From the NCBI GenBank assembly GCA_034696485.1, contig JAQIWT010000674.1, positions 1 to 16,471 of the forward strand: DNA of 16,471 nt, written 5' to 3'. The DNA comes from Isohypsibius dastychi (Eukaryota > Tardigrada > Eutardigrada > Parachela > Isohypsibiidae). The notes beneath the pieces were generated by a model. It saw only the letters and a program-made list of their open reading frames with translations, was not told the DNA's origin and did no database searches. Positions 1-9,378 of the stretch are shown here, one piece after another; position 1 is the stretch's first letter, and each line of letters begins with the position of its first letter. Both the position numbers and the translations under genes were made by a program.

Positions 1-1195
1 ATTGGTTTGTGCAATGTACCTTATTGTACCTGTTGCTTCAGGGTGAATTTTTAATTTTCCCGCACATCCTGCAGCCGTACGTCGCACGACATGTCTTCGC
101 TTCAGAATTTAGATACAAAAGGATGGATAAGTAGACTAAAGTTTCCTCTCTTTTAAATCCCATCTTCCCTGTCGCGTTGAATATTTTTCTATTATCTACT
201 ATCAATAGCATATCTTCTGGCTGTCTTGAGAAATTCAATCGTTTACTTGAGACGATAATTGCCGAGGAGGAGCTTCAAATTTAAATCTACAGAGACGATT
301 ATGGAAATTTTTTGAGATGTTACCTCGCAAAATATTAAAACCAAGCGCGATCTTTGGTTTCATAAATTTGAGAAAACGGCTCCAAGTCTCTTGTTATTTT
401 ATTTATCGCGACAAACTACATAATGTTCTTCTAATTTCTTTAACTAATACAGTGCAGATATCCTGAGTAAAAGGAATTAAAAACAAGTTATACAAGATTT
501 CAAAATGTAAGATGAAATTTAAGTTTCAACTGGCACGATTTGAACATGCAACAGGTTGCAGCGTTTTTCGCGACGAGCATAACTTGGTCATAAACATGTT
601 TTTGCCGGATCTCGGCTGGTACTTATTATTTCTCATCCTTCTTGTTCAACACAAGGACGGGTAAATGCGATCGGTTTCAATATGTGCTCACGAACCATGA
701 CCATTTTCGTTTTGTTCAATGGCTATAAAATACCGAGGACATAAACGCGATGCAATAATCCTGCTTTCTTGGTCATACTTATCTATTCCATTTAACTCGA
801 TTACCAGTTTCTGGTGCATAACATTTCTTTTACGTATCTCTTCAATCAGGAGCGCATATTGTTTGCAGGCTGTCGAAATAAATCCGATACTCGGTCCAAT
901 GAAAAAACGTGCTGTTAGATAATTTACATTTTACCGATTCTGTTTTATGCTTTTCACACAATAAATGTTCGAACGTGATTATTTCCAGAAATCGACGTAA
1001 TATTTCGTGAGTCATTCCAACATAGTAATAAATTATCACAGCAGCCAATATGACAGGCCTATTTTCTATTCCCGGAATGAGTAAACTGTTTTTTACAACT
1101 AGAAAAAAATGGTCAGGTTGTTTTCAGAAAAGTGACCTTTAAAAGATCGTTACTTCAACTGCGGCGGAGATCGCCGTAGTTTCTGTGTCAAGCAG
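1..1195. other. Upstream intergenic flank, no gene recognised
   Basis: This stretch is AT-rich, with only short chance reading frames on both strands and no recognisable protein, RNA gene or transposon end. A TATA-box-like octamer, TATAAAAT, lies at 724-731. No initiator-like element sits at the expected spacing and it is more than 1.1 kb from the first coding exon, so I do not call it a promoter. The gene's true transcription start could still lie here if an upstream non-coding exon exists. Confidence 0.5.
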
Positions 1196-1398
1196 ATGCG
1201 TAGTTTTTCCTCCTCTCATCTCGCTTTACTCAAGTTCACAATCCGTGTCAACTCCGCCACTATTTTCCACAGCACGAAGGAGAAAAGTTGTGCACGTGGA
1301 CTCGCTTGCCGGAACATTCAAGATCACCTAGAAAACTCGATGGATCGGGGTTGTACCTGTTTGCGAACTGTCTCTTTTCCAGTGGCAGGTAGTGCCAT

Positions 1399-1417
1399 TC
1401 TCTCTGTCTCTCTCTCT
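1399..1417. repeat. (CT)n simple repeat
   Basis: A CT-dinucleotide run with one interrupting G lies about 440 bp before the start codon. On the minus strand it reads GAGAG, the core bound by GAGA factor in arthropods. It may be a promoter element or only a microsatellite. Confidence 0.7.
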
Positions 1418-1752
1418 GCGCACGCAGTGGAATACGTACGTAGGCGCAACTTTGAAGCAGCAATTTTCGACGCGCTGAACTGAATCTTTCGTCAACCTGT
1501 GAAATTAACCGTCCAATCTCAATTCATCGTCCGCCTGTCTGGCCTCGAGGCATTTTTAAGCAAAGCAGCTCGATTCCTTCTCTCATTTTACACTGTACCT
1601 ACCTGTCCCACCTCGTCTCAGTTTTCAACACACGCATTCATCATCGTTGCTCCAAATTTGCTCACTCGGCCGATCTTCTTCTTTCTTCCTTGATTAACCG
1701 ACCCTTCCCGATTCGCTGTTCTGCTCTTAGTTTTGCTACAGTGTTTTCACGG

Positions 1753-1773
1753 ATGACCATCAAGTTTCAGTAG
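1753..1773 (+). other. Short upstream ORF (6 codons)
   Basis: An ATG at 1753 opens a frame encoding MTIKFQ and ends at TAG 1771-1773, 80 bases before the Pax start codon and in a different frame. If this segment is in the mature leader, as seems likely from its closeness to the start codon, it is an upstream ORF that could reduce initiation at the main ATG. Such leaders are common in developmental regulators, but function here is inference. Confidence 0.3.
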
Positions 1774-1853
1774 CAAGTGTCGTTTAGTTCCGCCTCGTTG
1801 GGTTTTCTGGAGGAGCTCCCCGCCAACCGGAAGTGCTGGAAAATTCCCGACCA

Positions 1854-1932
1854 ATGGTTCAAATGGATATGAATGGACCGGGATCTATGCAGTCGCAGAT
1901 GCAGGATGAAATGAGTGGCAGTAAGAAGAAAC
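1854..1932 (+). CDS. Pax2/5/8: Pax2/5/8 coding exon 1 (exon 1A)
   Basis: This exon encodes 26 codons plus one base: a start followed by a Met/Gln-rich segment (MVQMDMNGPGSMQSQMQDEM) and then SGSKKK. The start ATG has G at +4 but C at -3, so its context is only moderate. It is supported by an in-frame TAG at 1785 with no other ATG between. The exon ends at a donor GTAAGT (1933), leaving phase 1; the split codon with exon 2 gives Arg27 and runs straight into HGGVNQLGG, the start of the paired domain. The intron position just before HGG is the one I know from vertebrate PAX2/5/8. A second donor, GTAAGA at 1921, would also leave phase 1 and give Ser before HGG. The N-terminus itself is not conserved between phyla, so identification rests on position and phase. 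Confidence 0.85.
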
Positions 1933-1938
1933 GTAAGT
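1921..1938 (+). other. Tandem in-phase 5' splice sites of exon 1A
   Basis: Two donor-like hexamers lie 12 bases apart: GTAAGA at 1921-1926 and GTAAGT at 1933-1938. Both leave one base of a codon, so both join exon 2 in frame. The proximal site gives SGS-HGGV; the distal site gives SGSKKKR-HGGV, adding the basic tetrapeptide KKKR directly before the paired domain. The distal hexamer matches the U1 consensus better. Neither has G at -1. Confidence 0.6.
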
Positions 1939-2121
1939 TTGAGTTCGTTTGAAGGAAGCAGGGATTGTTTTGAAAAATCAATCAAAGGCCGAAAGTCGCG
2001 CGCCATTAATTGTTTGGATCAGACTTGTGGAATTTCGACACAGATTTGTCCCATTCAATGAACGTAGGTCGGTTTCAATGAAAATGTCGAGGAATGAGCT
2101 TGTGTAAACAAATGTTGCCTC

Positions 2122-2129
2122 GCGTGACC
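2122..2129 (-). promoter_or_regulatory. Candidate Pax2/5/8 binding core (GCGTGACC)
   Basis: GCGTGACC matches the core I remember for Pax5/Pax2 recognition matrices (GCGTGAC, equal to GTCACGC on the other strand). It lies about 190 bp downstream of the first exon's donor, a place where autoregulation would be plausible. Eight bases occur by chance fairly often, so support is weak. Confidence 0.22.
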
Positions 2130-2411
2130 TGCCATGGATTAAATTGTAATCGGGCGCTGAATTAGCTTTGCTTTCTTGGATTTGAATTTTGTGTTTCAAT
2201 CCACTGAATATTTGAAACTATTAGGATTTAATTCCACCTGATTTTCAAGGTAATATCTTTGATGAAGAAATTAATTGGAACCCGTTCACATGATTTTGTT
2301 TATCAAAGATTTTATCTGCGGTTTGCAATTCAGTTTGTTTGTTTATGTTTGAAAACGCAAACTGGAGCACTTGTTCCAGCCGCTGATTTTGACTTCTGTT
2401 CCCGTCAACCG

Positions 2412-2434
2412 TGATCCGCGACTTGCGCGGATCA
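2412..2434. repeat. Inverted repeat, 9-bp perfect arms, 5-nt loop
   Basis: TGATCCGCG (2412-2420) is followed after ACTTG by its exact reverse complement CGCGGATCA (2426-2434). The GC-rich stem stands out in AT-rich intron and could fold in RNA or mark a protein-binding dyad. No flanking transposon structure is visible. Confidence 0.8.
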
Positions 2435-4028
2435 TATTGTTACAAAGCTTTGTTGATCAAGCTGATCCTCTTGTCATTTTCCAGTTCACACCATTTTGGA
2501 AGTTCGGATTTCAGAAATTACAGAAATACTTTTCCAAAAGGATTTAAGAAAAGGTCAGATGACTCTTGAACAATTTCGCGGTGAGAGGTTTTTTGTATCT
2601 GCCGACGGGTTATTTTTGCAGTGACTTCAGTTGAATTTCTGACGATAATTTTCTTTGATCATGCCAGATGGCTAATTTTAAAGTTCGATCGCGACCGCCA
2701 AGATTTTCTATTTGGCGCATGAGGCGCTCCTCGCTGCAGGTTATTACCAGCATTTTATTCACAGCGTCATTTGACTTCTTTACAAAGATCAACCACAATG
2801 CAAAACAGTTTTCCATTCCTCGAAAATTTTATTATTGATTTCAAATTTTGTTTTAAAACATTTTAGTGTAAATTATTTGAAATCAAAGGTATTGATTTGC
2901 TACAATAAATTCCTCGAAAATCAATATTTGTTTTTGAAAAGTCGATTTCTGACTGCTTTTTCTTTCTTCTTAATTTCGAAATTATAAGTAACCCGCAGTG
3001 ATTCGGTCTTTATTCTTCCGTCTTCTCGACACATGAAAGGGTGGCGTTGTTCGCGCTTTCTAATAAGCCGGTTACAAAATGTGTGTCCGATAATATTCCG
3101 CTACCAAGGGTGTATCTATTTATCTGACAATTTATAGTTTGACAAGAAACATGATCGGCGCACTGAAAGAAAGCTCTCAGTGCTTTGATAAGCGCCCAAT
3201 GCAACAGGTTTTGACGGCTGGTCATTTTCGCTTATATTGCTTCTTAAAATTCACTCCTAAGAGGTGTAAAAGTCAACAATCAGCGCCAAATTGAATCTTC
3301 ATGTCAAGCACTAATCTCGATGAAATTTCTTGCGCCGCAAGTGAAAATAAAATTTGTTGAAAAAAGCCAGATACTTCTTACGTGTTTTGACGTCTGACAA
3401 ATTGCGTTTTTATCATGGTTGGGCCTTGTGAGAGGACATTGAGAAGGAGCGTAATTGTAGCGTTGAGAAGAAAGTTGGTTTTGATAATTCACACCAGAGC
3501 GCCGACTAATCGATGCCTGCAGATAGTTTGCCGACCTTGGCCATTTTTTCCACCTTGCCCGCTTCACTTTTTCACCCATTTCCAATCGTCTTCTTGTGCA
3601 AAACAGAAATTCAGGTGGCGGGGGTAATTTAAAGAAAGGAAATATATTTGTTTCTCCTCTTGGGAATGGGCTTGTTTTTATGGCGCGCCATGGCAGGTTT
3701 TGCCGGTATGAATCGAACTATGACCTACAAAGTGAAATTGCACCTTTTGCGATTGTTGAGAAGGCTGCTTGAGTTTTATGAGTTGTCGTTTGTAGTTTGT
3801 CGCAATAAAAATACTGCGCTTATTCCTCGTCAGGAGAGCGCTACTTGTACTGTAAAATGAAAATGCCTACGAGAGGTTACTGGTCCCTTTTAATACCCGT
3901 TTGTCAATTATTTGATGGCAATGTACTCTCTTGGGCTTTTTCTTTCTCTCGCAAAATGCAGCTGCGTGGGAGCTGGTGAAAATGTTTTTGATTTACGGCA
4001 TAATTCCATAACGATTTATGCTGTATAG

Positions 4029-4205
4029 ATGGGAGGAGGACGAGGGCTGATCTTGAGGTCATTCTTCGGCGGTAGAAACTTTCCGAGCGCGGGTCATGAA
4101 TATGTTCGGAATTACGTTGAAACCAAAACCAGTCAGAAACTTTTTAGCATTCTGAATGAAGGTGCATCATCGAATGACAACAGAACTGGAATTTATTCGA
4201 TTTAA
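4029..4205 (+). other. Unassigned 58-codon ORF inside intron 1
   Basis: ATG 4029 to TAA 4203-4205 encodes 58 residues beginning MGGGRGLILRSFFGGRNFPS, of balanced composition, within a locally GC-rich patch. A TAG lies directly upstream in frame (4026-4028). The Kozak context has T at -3 and G at +4. I recognise no domain and see no strong splice site inside. It is probably a chance ORF in a non-coding patch, but it is the most protein-like of the short frames in this intron. Confidence 0.12.
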
Positions 4206-5838
4206 TTTAATTTGTATTTTCATTTAAGCGGGGAATGTCAGCATCTTAATTTAAATCCCAAAAGTGAGATCAGGTTAATTGTCGTTAATGTATTTAAATT
4301 AAAACTCTCTTGTGATTATATTTGTAAGAATAACACAACCATGAAAACAATCGTTTGTATTGTAAGGTGGTGAGTTCATTAACACCTGCGATAATTGATG
4401 TGTGAATGAAGTGGAGCATTCTTCTTCGTTTAGTTGCATCTGTAATTACCATCCGCCTGCTATCTCTGAACTATTTTTTCGCGTGATTTTCTTGACCATT
4501 ATTACTCTTCTTTCATGATTTGCAATCAAAAACAGCACGAAGCTCAACACTTCGTTCGCTATTGCTGAATTTATTAGAACTAACATCAGTTTTATATTGG
4601 AAATTCTCATCGCAGCGCCATCTGTCATAGTTGAGCAAATTAATCTGAATAGCTCACGAAAGCTTCGGATTGATAAGTTATATGATTTTGCTAAGGAAGC
4701 ATGAAAGAGCAGCTATTGTTCGGAAGAAAATGATATAGATTGTGTTTGACCGTCAAGCAGATCGCTTGGTTTGCCATCCTCGAAACTGGTGATAGAAAAA
4801 GGTGACACGTTGCCGTAAGAAATCATCAGCCTTTCACCGGCCGCGGTTCTTTTCATAAGGTCTACAAGAACCCGTCCTGCTCCACTTGCTGTGAGTTTTC
4901 AAATTAGAGCGGAGGAAGCCGGTGTTATCGCTCGCATAATGCGCGACGTGGAAGCCACTTTTTTCGACGTCCTTCAACGACACGTGCTCATTTTCTCCAC
5001 CCGTGCAGTAAGGCAGTGGCAAAAACCCCATGATCAGCAACTTCATAGAAAAAAAACGTTTCCTTGCCATCTGTTTTCGTGGCTTCTGAGAGCCTCCCAC
5101 TCGATCGGTCCACCCTTAATTAAGCTTCACCAGCAGGCCATATTTCTGCTTTTTACCGGTTGTTGACTTCTGCAGACACAGACATTTCGGAGATTATTTA
5201 TTTTGGATAAATAATTGTTTAATGAATTATTTGATATTTTGGCTTACCTTTTTGAGAATCTACAGTTTAGAGCTGTTTCGTTCTGATTACCACACATAAC
5301 AATATTGCATCATATTAATAGGCCTAAGGTTTTCGGATTAACTTTTGTTTTCTCGCACAAAAGCTATTGCCTAATTTTCTCTAGCGAACAATTCAGTCAT
5401 ATTTTTCCACCAATGGATAATTGTTTAGTTTTCGTGTGCGGAGCTTTTATGTGAAAAGCAATTACCGTTTGCCAGATTGGTCTAGCCAGAAACAGGTCTT
5501 TTCAGACATTTGAGAAGGAAAACTATTGAAAAGACAGGAAACGATTAAATTTTATTAGCATCAACCCTCCTTGATCGCCTGATGATATGACCAATACATC
5601 ATATCTCGTTCGCGAGTCTGAGAAATTATTCCGTGTGTCGAGAGGCTCTCGAACTCGGTAAACGGTGATTTTGAAGCGGAGGTACAAGAGTAGATGCCGG
5701 TTCTTGGTCCATTTTGTCAGCCATCCATGCTTGAAGAGTTCGTCAAGTGTCTGTTTAGTTTCTTTTACGTGGCGTTTTGTAAAGGTATTTGCTTGCTACT
5801 TGAAGACCGTGTTCAGTCTATCTCGATGTCTTGTTGAG

Positions 5839-5865
5839 GTGCCGGATATCCGAGATTACCGGCAC
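5839..5865. repeat. Nested inverted repeats
   Basis: GTGCCGG (5839-5845) and CCGGCAC (5859-5865) are perfect complements around a 13-nt spacer. The 10-bp palindrome CGGATATCCG (5843-5852) overlaps the left arm. The two foldings exclude each other, because bases 5843-5845 are shared. Confidence 0.75.
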
Positions 5866-6228
5866 ACTTCCACTTGAGCCCAAAATAATCTCAAAATTGA
5901 AGAACCATATACAGTATAATCATGGAGCGGCGTAATAAATTGAAATAAATCCCGTATATTTTATTAACTGATTCTAAAAGTTCGTTGCTTGTGTTTAATT
6001 TATTGGAACATTCCACTCACATATTTCTGTGCTTGCTGAAGTATTTTTGTGAACGATAATTATACGGATTTACTTGTTTGTTTTATAATGATTGTTTGTC
6101 CTTTGTTCGCTCAGAATTTGTCATTGCTAGAAAAATCTTATGTTCGTTTGCTCGGGTATCATGTGAATTCATTTTCAAGGAGTGGTCTCGTTATTTTGCC
6201 CGACAAACGTATCAGTCTCCTTGTTGTT

Positions 6229-6288
6229 GGTAAAATCAGATTTTTACCGCAGGTGCAGAAATAGTCGCAAACGTTTGCGAAATCTGAT
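6229..6288. repeat. Cluster of overlapping inverted repeats with a 16-bp perfect palindrome
   Basis: Within 60 bases there are three dyads. GGTAAAA/TTTTACC pairs 6229-6235 with 6242-6248. ATCAGATTT/AAATCTGAT pairs 6235-6243 with 6280-6288. The perfect 16-bp palindrome TCGCAAACGTTTGCGA occupies 6265-6280. The palindrome could be a dimeric protein-binding site or a cruciform-forming element. No transposon termini or target duplication were found around it. Confidence 0.8.
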
Positions 6289-7450
6289 GCCGAAAATCTG
6301 GCTTCTGAAACCTGTCTTTTTCTTCCGATTCTGACATTAATGATTGCTGAGTTATCTTTCCCGCCATCTTTCGTGTCAATTGCTCTGTCGTTTTTCTTGT
6401 AGTGACTTTTTTATTTCTCTGAACAGCGACGTCTTGACTTCCGGTTATGTGTTTTCTCCACATGCGATAATCAAGTCTGATCATATGACAGTGACAGGCT
6501 TTGTTTGGAAACCAGGTTCTGTCTTGTTGCTGATATTTATGATTCTCGAATCGATATTACCAATCAGAAAAAAATCTGAAGAAATATTAAAAATTTATGT
6601 GTAACATAACATTTTGCATTGTAGTTTGCTTTCTATAAATTTGTTTTTGATACCAATTCTGTTTCCGTTTCGTGTTTGATAATTATTTTATTGGTCGCAT
6701 TTGCGCGTTTTTTTGTTGATAATTTTTTAATATTCACTAGCTGACCTTTAGCGAAATCTTTAGTTTTTAAGTGAATTAAATAAATAGCATGCGTGTGAAA
6801 GTTCGGATGTTGCAAGTTCGACCCGAATAAATCAATGAAATATCGAGGTGTGACCGAGAGTATGGGAGTCTATAAATTGCGATATTATCGCAAATACTAC
6901 ACAGTCTGGATATGAAAGATTATATTCAATTAATTAGCAATTCAGCCGAGGTTAGTTGGAGTCGGGGAGCTCTTTGGCATGCCGCCTTTAGCTGATCGGC
7001 ATCCCTACAAGCGCGGATACGGTTCTGCTTGCAGGACATTGTTTCCAATAAATTACTTTTTAATGCGGCTCATATTTCGACAGGGAAAACGCACGAGGAA
7101 GAATTTGCGAATAAACTGTCCGTTAAATCCGTCGCAGCTTGCCTCATTCCGATCGGTATTTGTGCGTGGACACGGTCCGTTTTGCTTAGAATAGCGGGAT
7201 TCTGTGGGATCAAATGGTGAAATGTGTGATCTTTTAAATCAGATTACCGATTATGATCACCTCTTTCCACCCGTTCCTGGCCATTAATCGCCGCCAGCCG
7301 TGAAAATTAAATAAACCGACGTTTAAACTGGCTTGTTTACTAAATTACAACGGTTCAGTCCGTAAATTTTCTCAAGACGCTTTAGCAAGAATATGCATGA
7401 TTATCTTTTTCCGAAAGCCTTTCAGCTGCTTTTATCCAACGAATAAAATT

Positions 7451-7458
7451 GTCACGCA
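7451..7458 (+). promoter_or_regulatory. Candidate Pax2/5/8 binding core (GTCACGCA)
   Basis: GTCACGCA matches the 3' core of the paired-domain recognition sequence as remembered for Pax2/5/8. It is in the same class as the site at 2122 but on the opposite strand. Chance occurrence is quite possible. Confidence 0.2.
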
Positions 7459-9043
7459 GGGTGCGATTTTTTTACAAATTAATCTATTTAAGTAAATTAA
7501 TGATAATAAATCTGATCATATTTTAATAAAGTTAACTGACTGGTTTTTTCGAACGTGCAGAACTAATTCAAGAAATTCAAACCGATCGATTGTTACGAAA
7601 TCAATTACTGTATTTTGGCACGTGTTTACTTCTTGTGTGTCCATCAAGCAGGAAGCAGAAAACACTGTTTGTTGGAATGATTGGTGATCGCGAGTGTGCG
7701 AATGTTTTTCTCTTCATATTTCGAATGAATGGCGCAAATTGTATCGCAGATGAGTTGTAAGGACTCACGGCAGGAGGCTGACTGTCAGGAATTGTGACGT
7801 GAATTGAGTGGCCTCAAATAAACTCAAGACAGGTTTGGCCTGAGAATCGCATGTGGAGGTCATTAATGAGCTTGCTAATGGTGTTGAGAGACAAAGCACC
7901 GCTTTGTCTAGATTATCCGGTTAATTTTTTCACTCTTATCGTATTTATAGCGCCTACTGCTTCAAGACGCTCATTAGCAAAAGATGCTACTGTTTTCATG
8001 TCATCGGTCAAAGCCAGAATCGCCGCGATAAAGTCAGTCAAACACATTTCCAGCTAAGCGAATTTTTATGATAGTCGTTAAATATTACAAGATAAAAATC
8101 TGGTTTCGCTGACTGCACTTTTTAAAATATATCCTTACGTTGTTGTCCTAAATAAACATTTTATTTTCGGTTCATTTGATTACAAAATTTTCCGGAGTTT
8201 TGTTTATGAAGGTAGCTGTATTTTTAGTAAGAAATATCAATACGGTTGTCCGTTTTTTCAGCAGCACAAATATTTAGGCTAGCATGCATATTTTTGATTA
8301 CCCAGCAGTTTATCTTTATCTTCTCGATAATACGCCCTGATCGCGCCTAAATCAAGTTAGAGAAGCATAAACCGAGAGATCCACAGCAGCATTTAATTAT
8401 CATCCCAGCGGCCGTCTTGTGAAATATGGATATGAAGAGCGATTTGTAATCGGAAGCACAGTTGGGTGTATTGCGGAAGTTTCAAACGTATCCCCGGTGC
8501 GCTGGACTCTTTTCTTCCACTTTGTGCGCAGTTATACAAGTTCCGATCATTTTGTTCGCTGGCCAGATTTCCCTTCCTCACCCACCCTCAGTCACGAACA
8601 AGAGCGAGATTACAATAATTATTCATGTTGGGCTGCTTGCTTATAATATTGCTCCTTTTACCCCGCGCTGTGATATTTCCGATGCAATGCACAGAAGGGG
8701 TTGAGAAAATAGATAAGCGGGAGACATTTCCACGATTTGCTTTCATCAGATTACCAAACTCACCATAAATTCTAGCTCGTTGCAGAATAAGATACCAACA
8801 TCACATCAACCAATTAATTCATTTTACAATTGTCTTATCCAACTTTTCAGAAAATTCTGCTTTGAAAGCTGAGACTGCAACGAAAATAAAATTATTGTGA
8901 ATTTTTAAATAAAACATAATTTCAAAAAATTGGTTAAAAAAGATCGAAAAGCCGGTTTGTGGAGAAAATAATTGTGACTTTGGCTTTGTGTTTTACCGGA
9001 AATTAGCCATTAATATCTTTTCCTGTATTCATGGTCACTCATC

Positions 9044-9053
9044 ATTGGCCAAT
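9044..9053. promoter_or_regulatory. Palindromic CCAAT element upstream of candidate exon 1B
   Basis: ATTGGCCAAT is a perfect 10-bp palindrome presenting a CCAAT box on both strands. CCAAT boxes, bound by NF-Y, typically lie 60-100 bp before a transcription start. Here the following 50-110 bases lead into the pyrimidine-rich stretch that precedes the candidate alternative first exon. Its role as an internal promoter element is inferred from position. Confidence 0.35.
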
Positions 9054-9096
9054 CAAACTCAAGTCCCACGAGCCGCATTCCTCTTGCTCCTCATAG

Positions 9097-9378
9097 GGTG
9101 CCTCCGTTGCGTTTCCTTCCTTCTCTATCTCGCTCTTGCTGTTCAACTCAGGAAATCTGACGTCTAATGTCAAAAATACGCCAGCTCTTTCTATTCCAAG
9201 GCATTCATCGAAAAGTAGTCACAATCATTTGCGCCTGATTGGAAGGACGTTGTTCGATAAAAACCAAGTCTGCCATAGTTTTATTTCCTTCCATCCCAAT
9301 CTCCACCAATTCTGCATTCCCATTGAATTTTTTTCTTTTGTGTACAAAATCGGGAGGAAAAAAATCTGTCCGGAAGAA
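9097..9378 (+). other. Candidate 5' leader of alternative first exon 1B
   Basis: A pyrimidine-rich run (about 9100-9150) is followed by CAACTCAG ending at 9151, which would pass as a 3' splice site. The frame leading to ATG 9379 is open from a TAG at 9094-9096 and holds no other ATG, so 9379 would be the first start. If instead exon 1A were spliced to 9152, the frame would stay open through to the donors at 9509 and 9515, giving a phase 1-1 cassette. I prefer the leader interpretation because the translation upstream of 9379 looks unlike coding sequence. Confidence 0.3.

Larger units (their letters stand above)
1196..1853 (+). promoter_or_regulatory. Probable 5' leader / promoter-proximal region of Pax2/5/8
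   Basis: This region is visibly richer in C, T and CG dinucleotides than the flank or intron 1, as expected for a promoter-proximal region and 5' untranslated leader. It contains a CACGTG E-box (1293-1298), a (CT)n tract (1399-1417) and two matches to the TCAKTY initiator consensus (1583-1588 and 1618-1623). In the reading frame of the start codon at 1854 there is a TAG stop at 1785-1787 and no ATG between them. A pyrimidine-rich stretch ending in AG at 1740-1741 could be the acceptor of an upstream non-coding exon. A 95-codon ORF from ATG 1196 to 1483 resembles nothing I know and is probably chance. The exact transcription start cannot be fixed by eye. Confidence 0.45.
1939..4028 (+). other. 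Intron 1, first segment
   Basis: This is AT-rich intronic sequence without a recognisable gene. It contains a Pax-type motif at 2122-2129, a 9-bp perfect hairpin at 2412-2434 and a short (GTTT)3 run at 2333-2344. Reading frames here are short, overlap on both strands and show no known domain. Confidence 0.7.
4206..9043 (+). other. Intron 1, middle segment
   Basis: About 4.8 kb of intron. A somewhat GC-richer patch at about 4840-5120 contains an E-box CACGTG (4981-4986), and a second E-box is at 7619-7624. Inverted repeats lie at 5839-5865 and 6229-6288, and a Pax-type core at 7451. Open frames on both strands stay below 95 codons, show no family I recognise and lack paired splice sites in phase. 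I see no RNA gene. Confidence 0.65.

Noticed and set aside
724-731. TATAAAAT as the Pax promoter
   Set aside because: It is more than 1.1 kb before the first coding exon with no initiator at the expected distance; AT-rich flank makes such hits common.
1196-1483. 95-codon ORF in the leader region
   Set aside because: No similarity to known proteins, no good donor in phase, and it overlaps a (CT)n tract; more likely non-coding leader or promoter.
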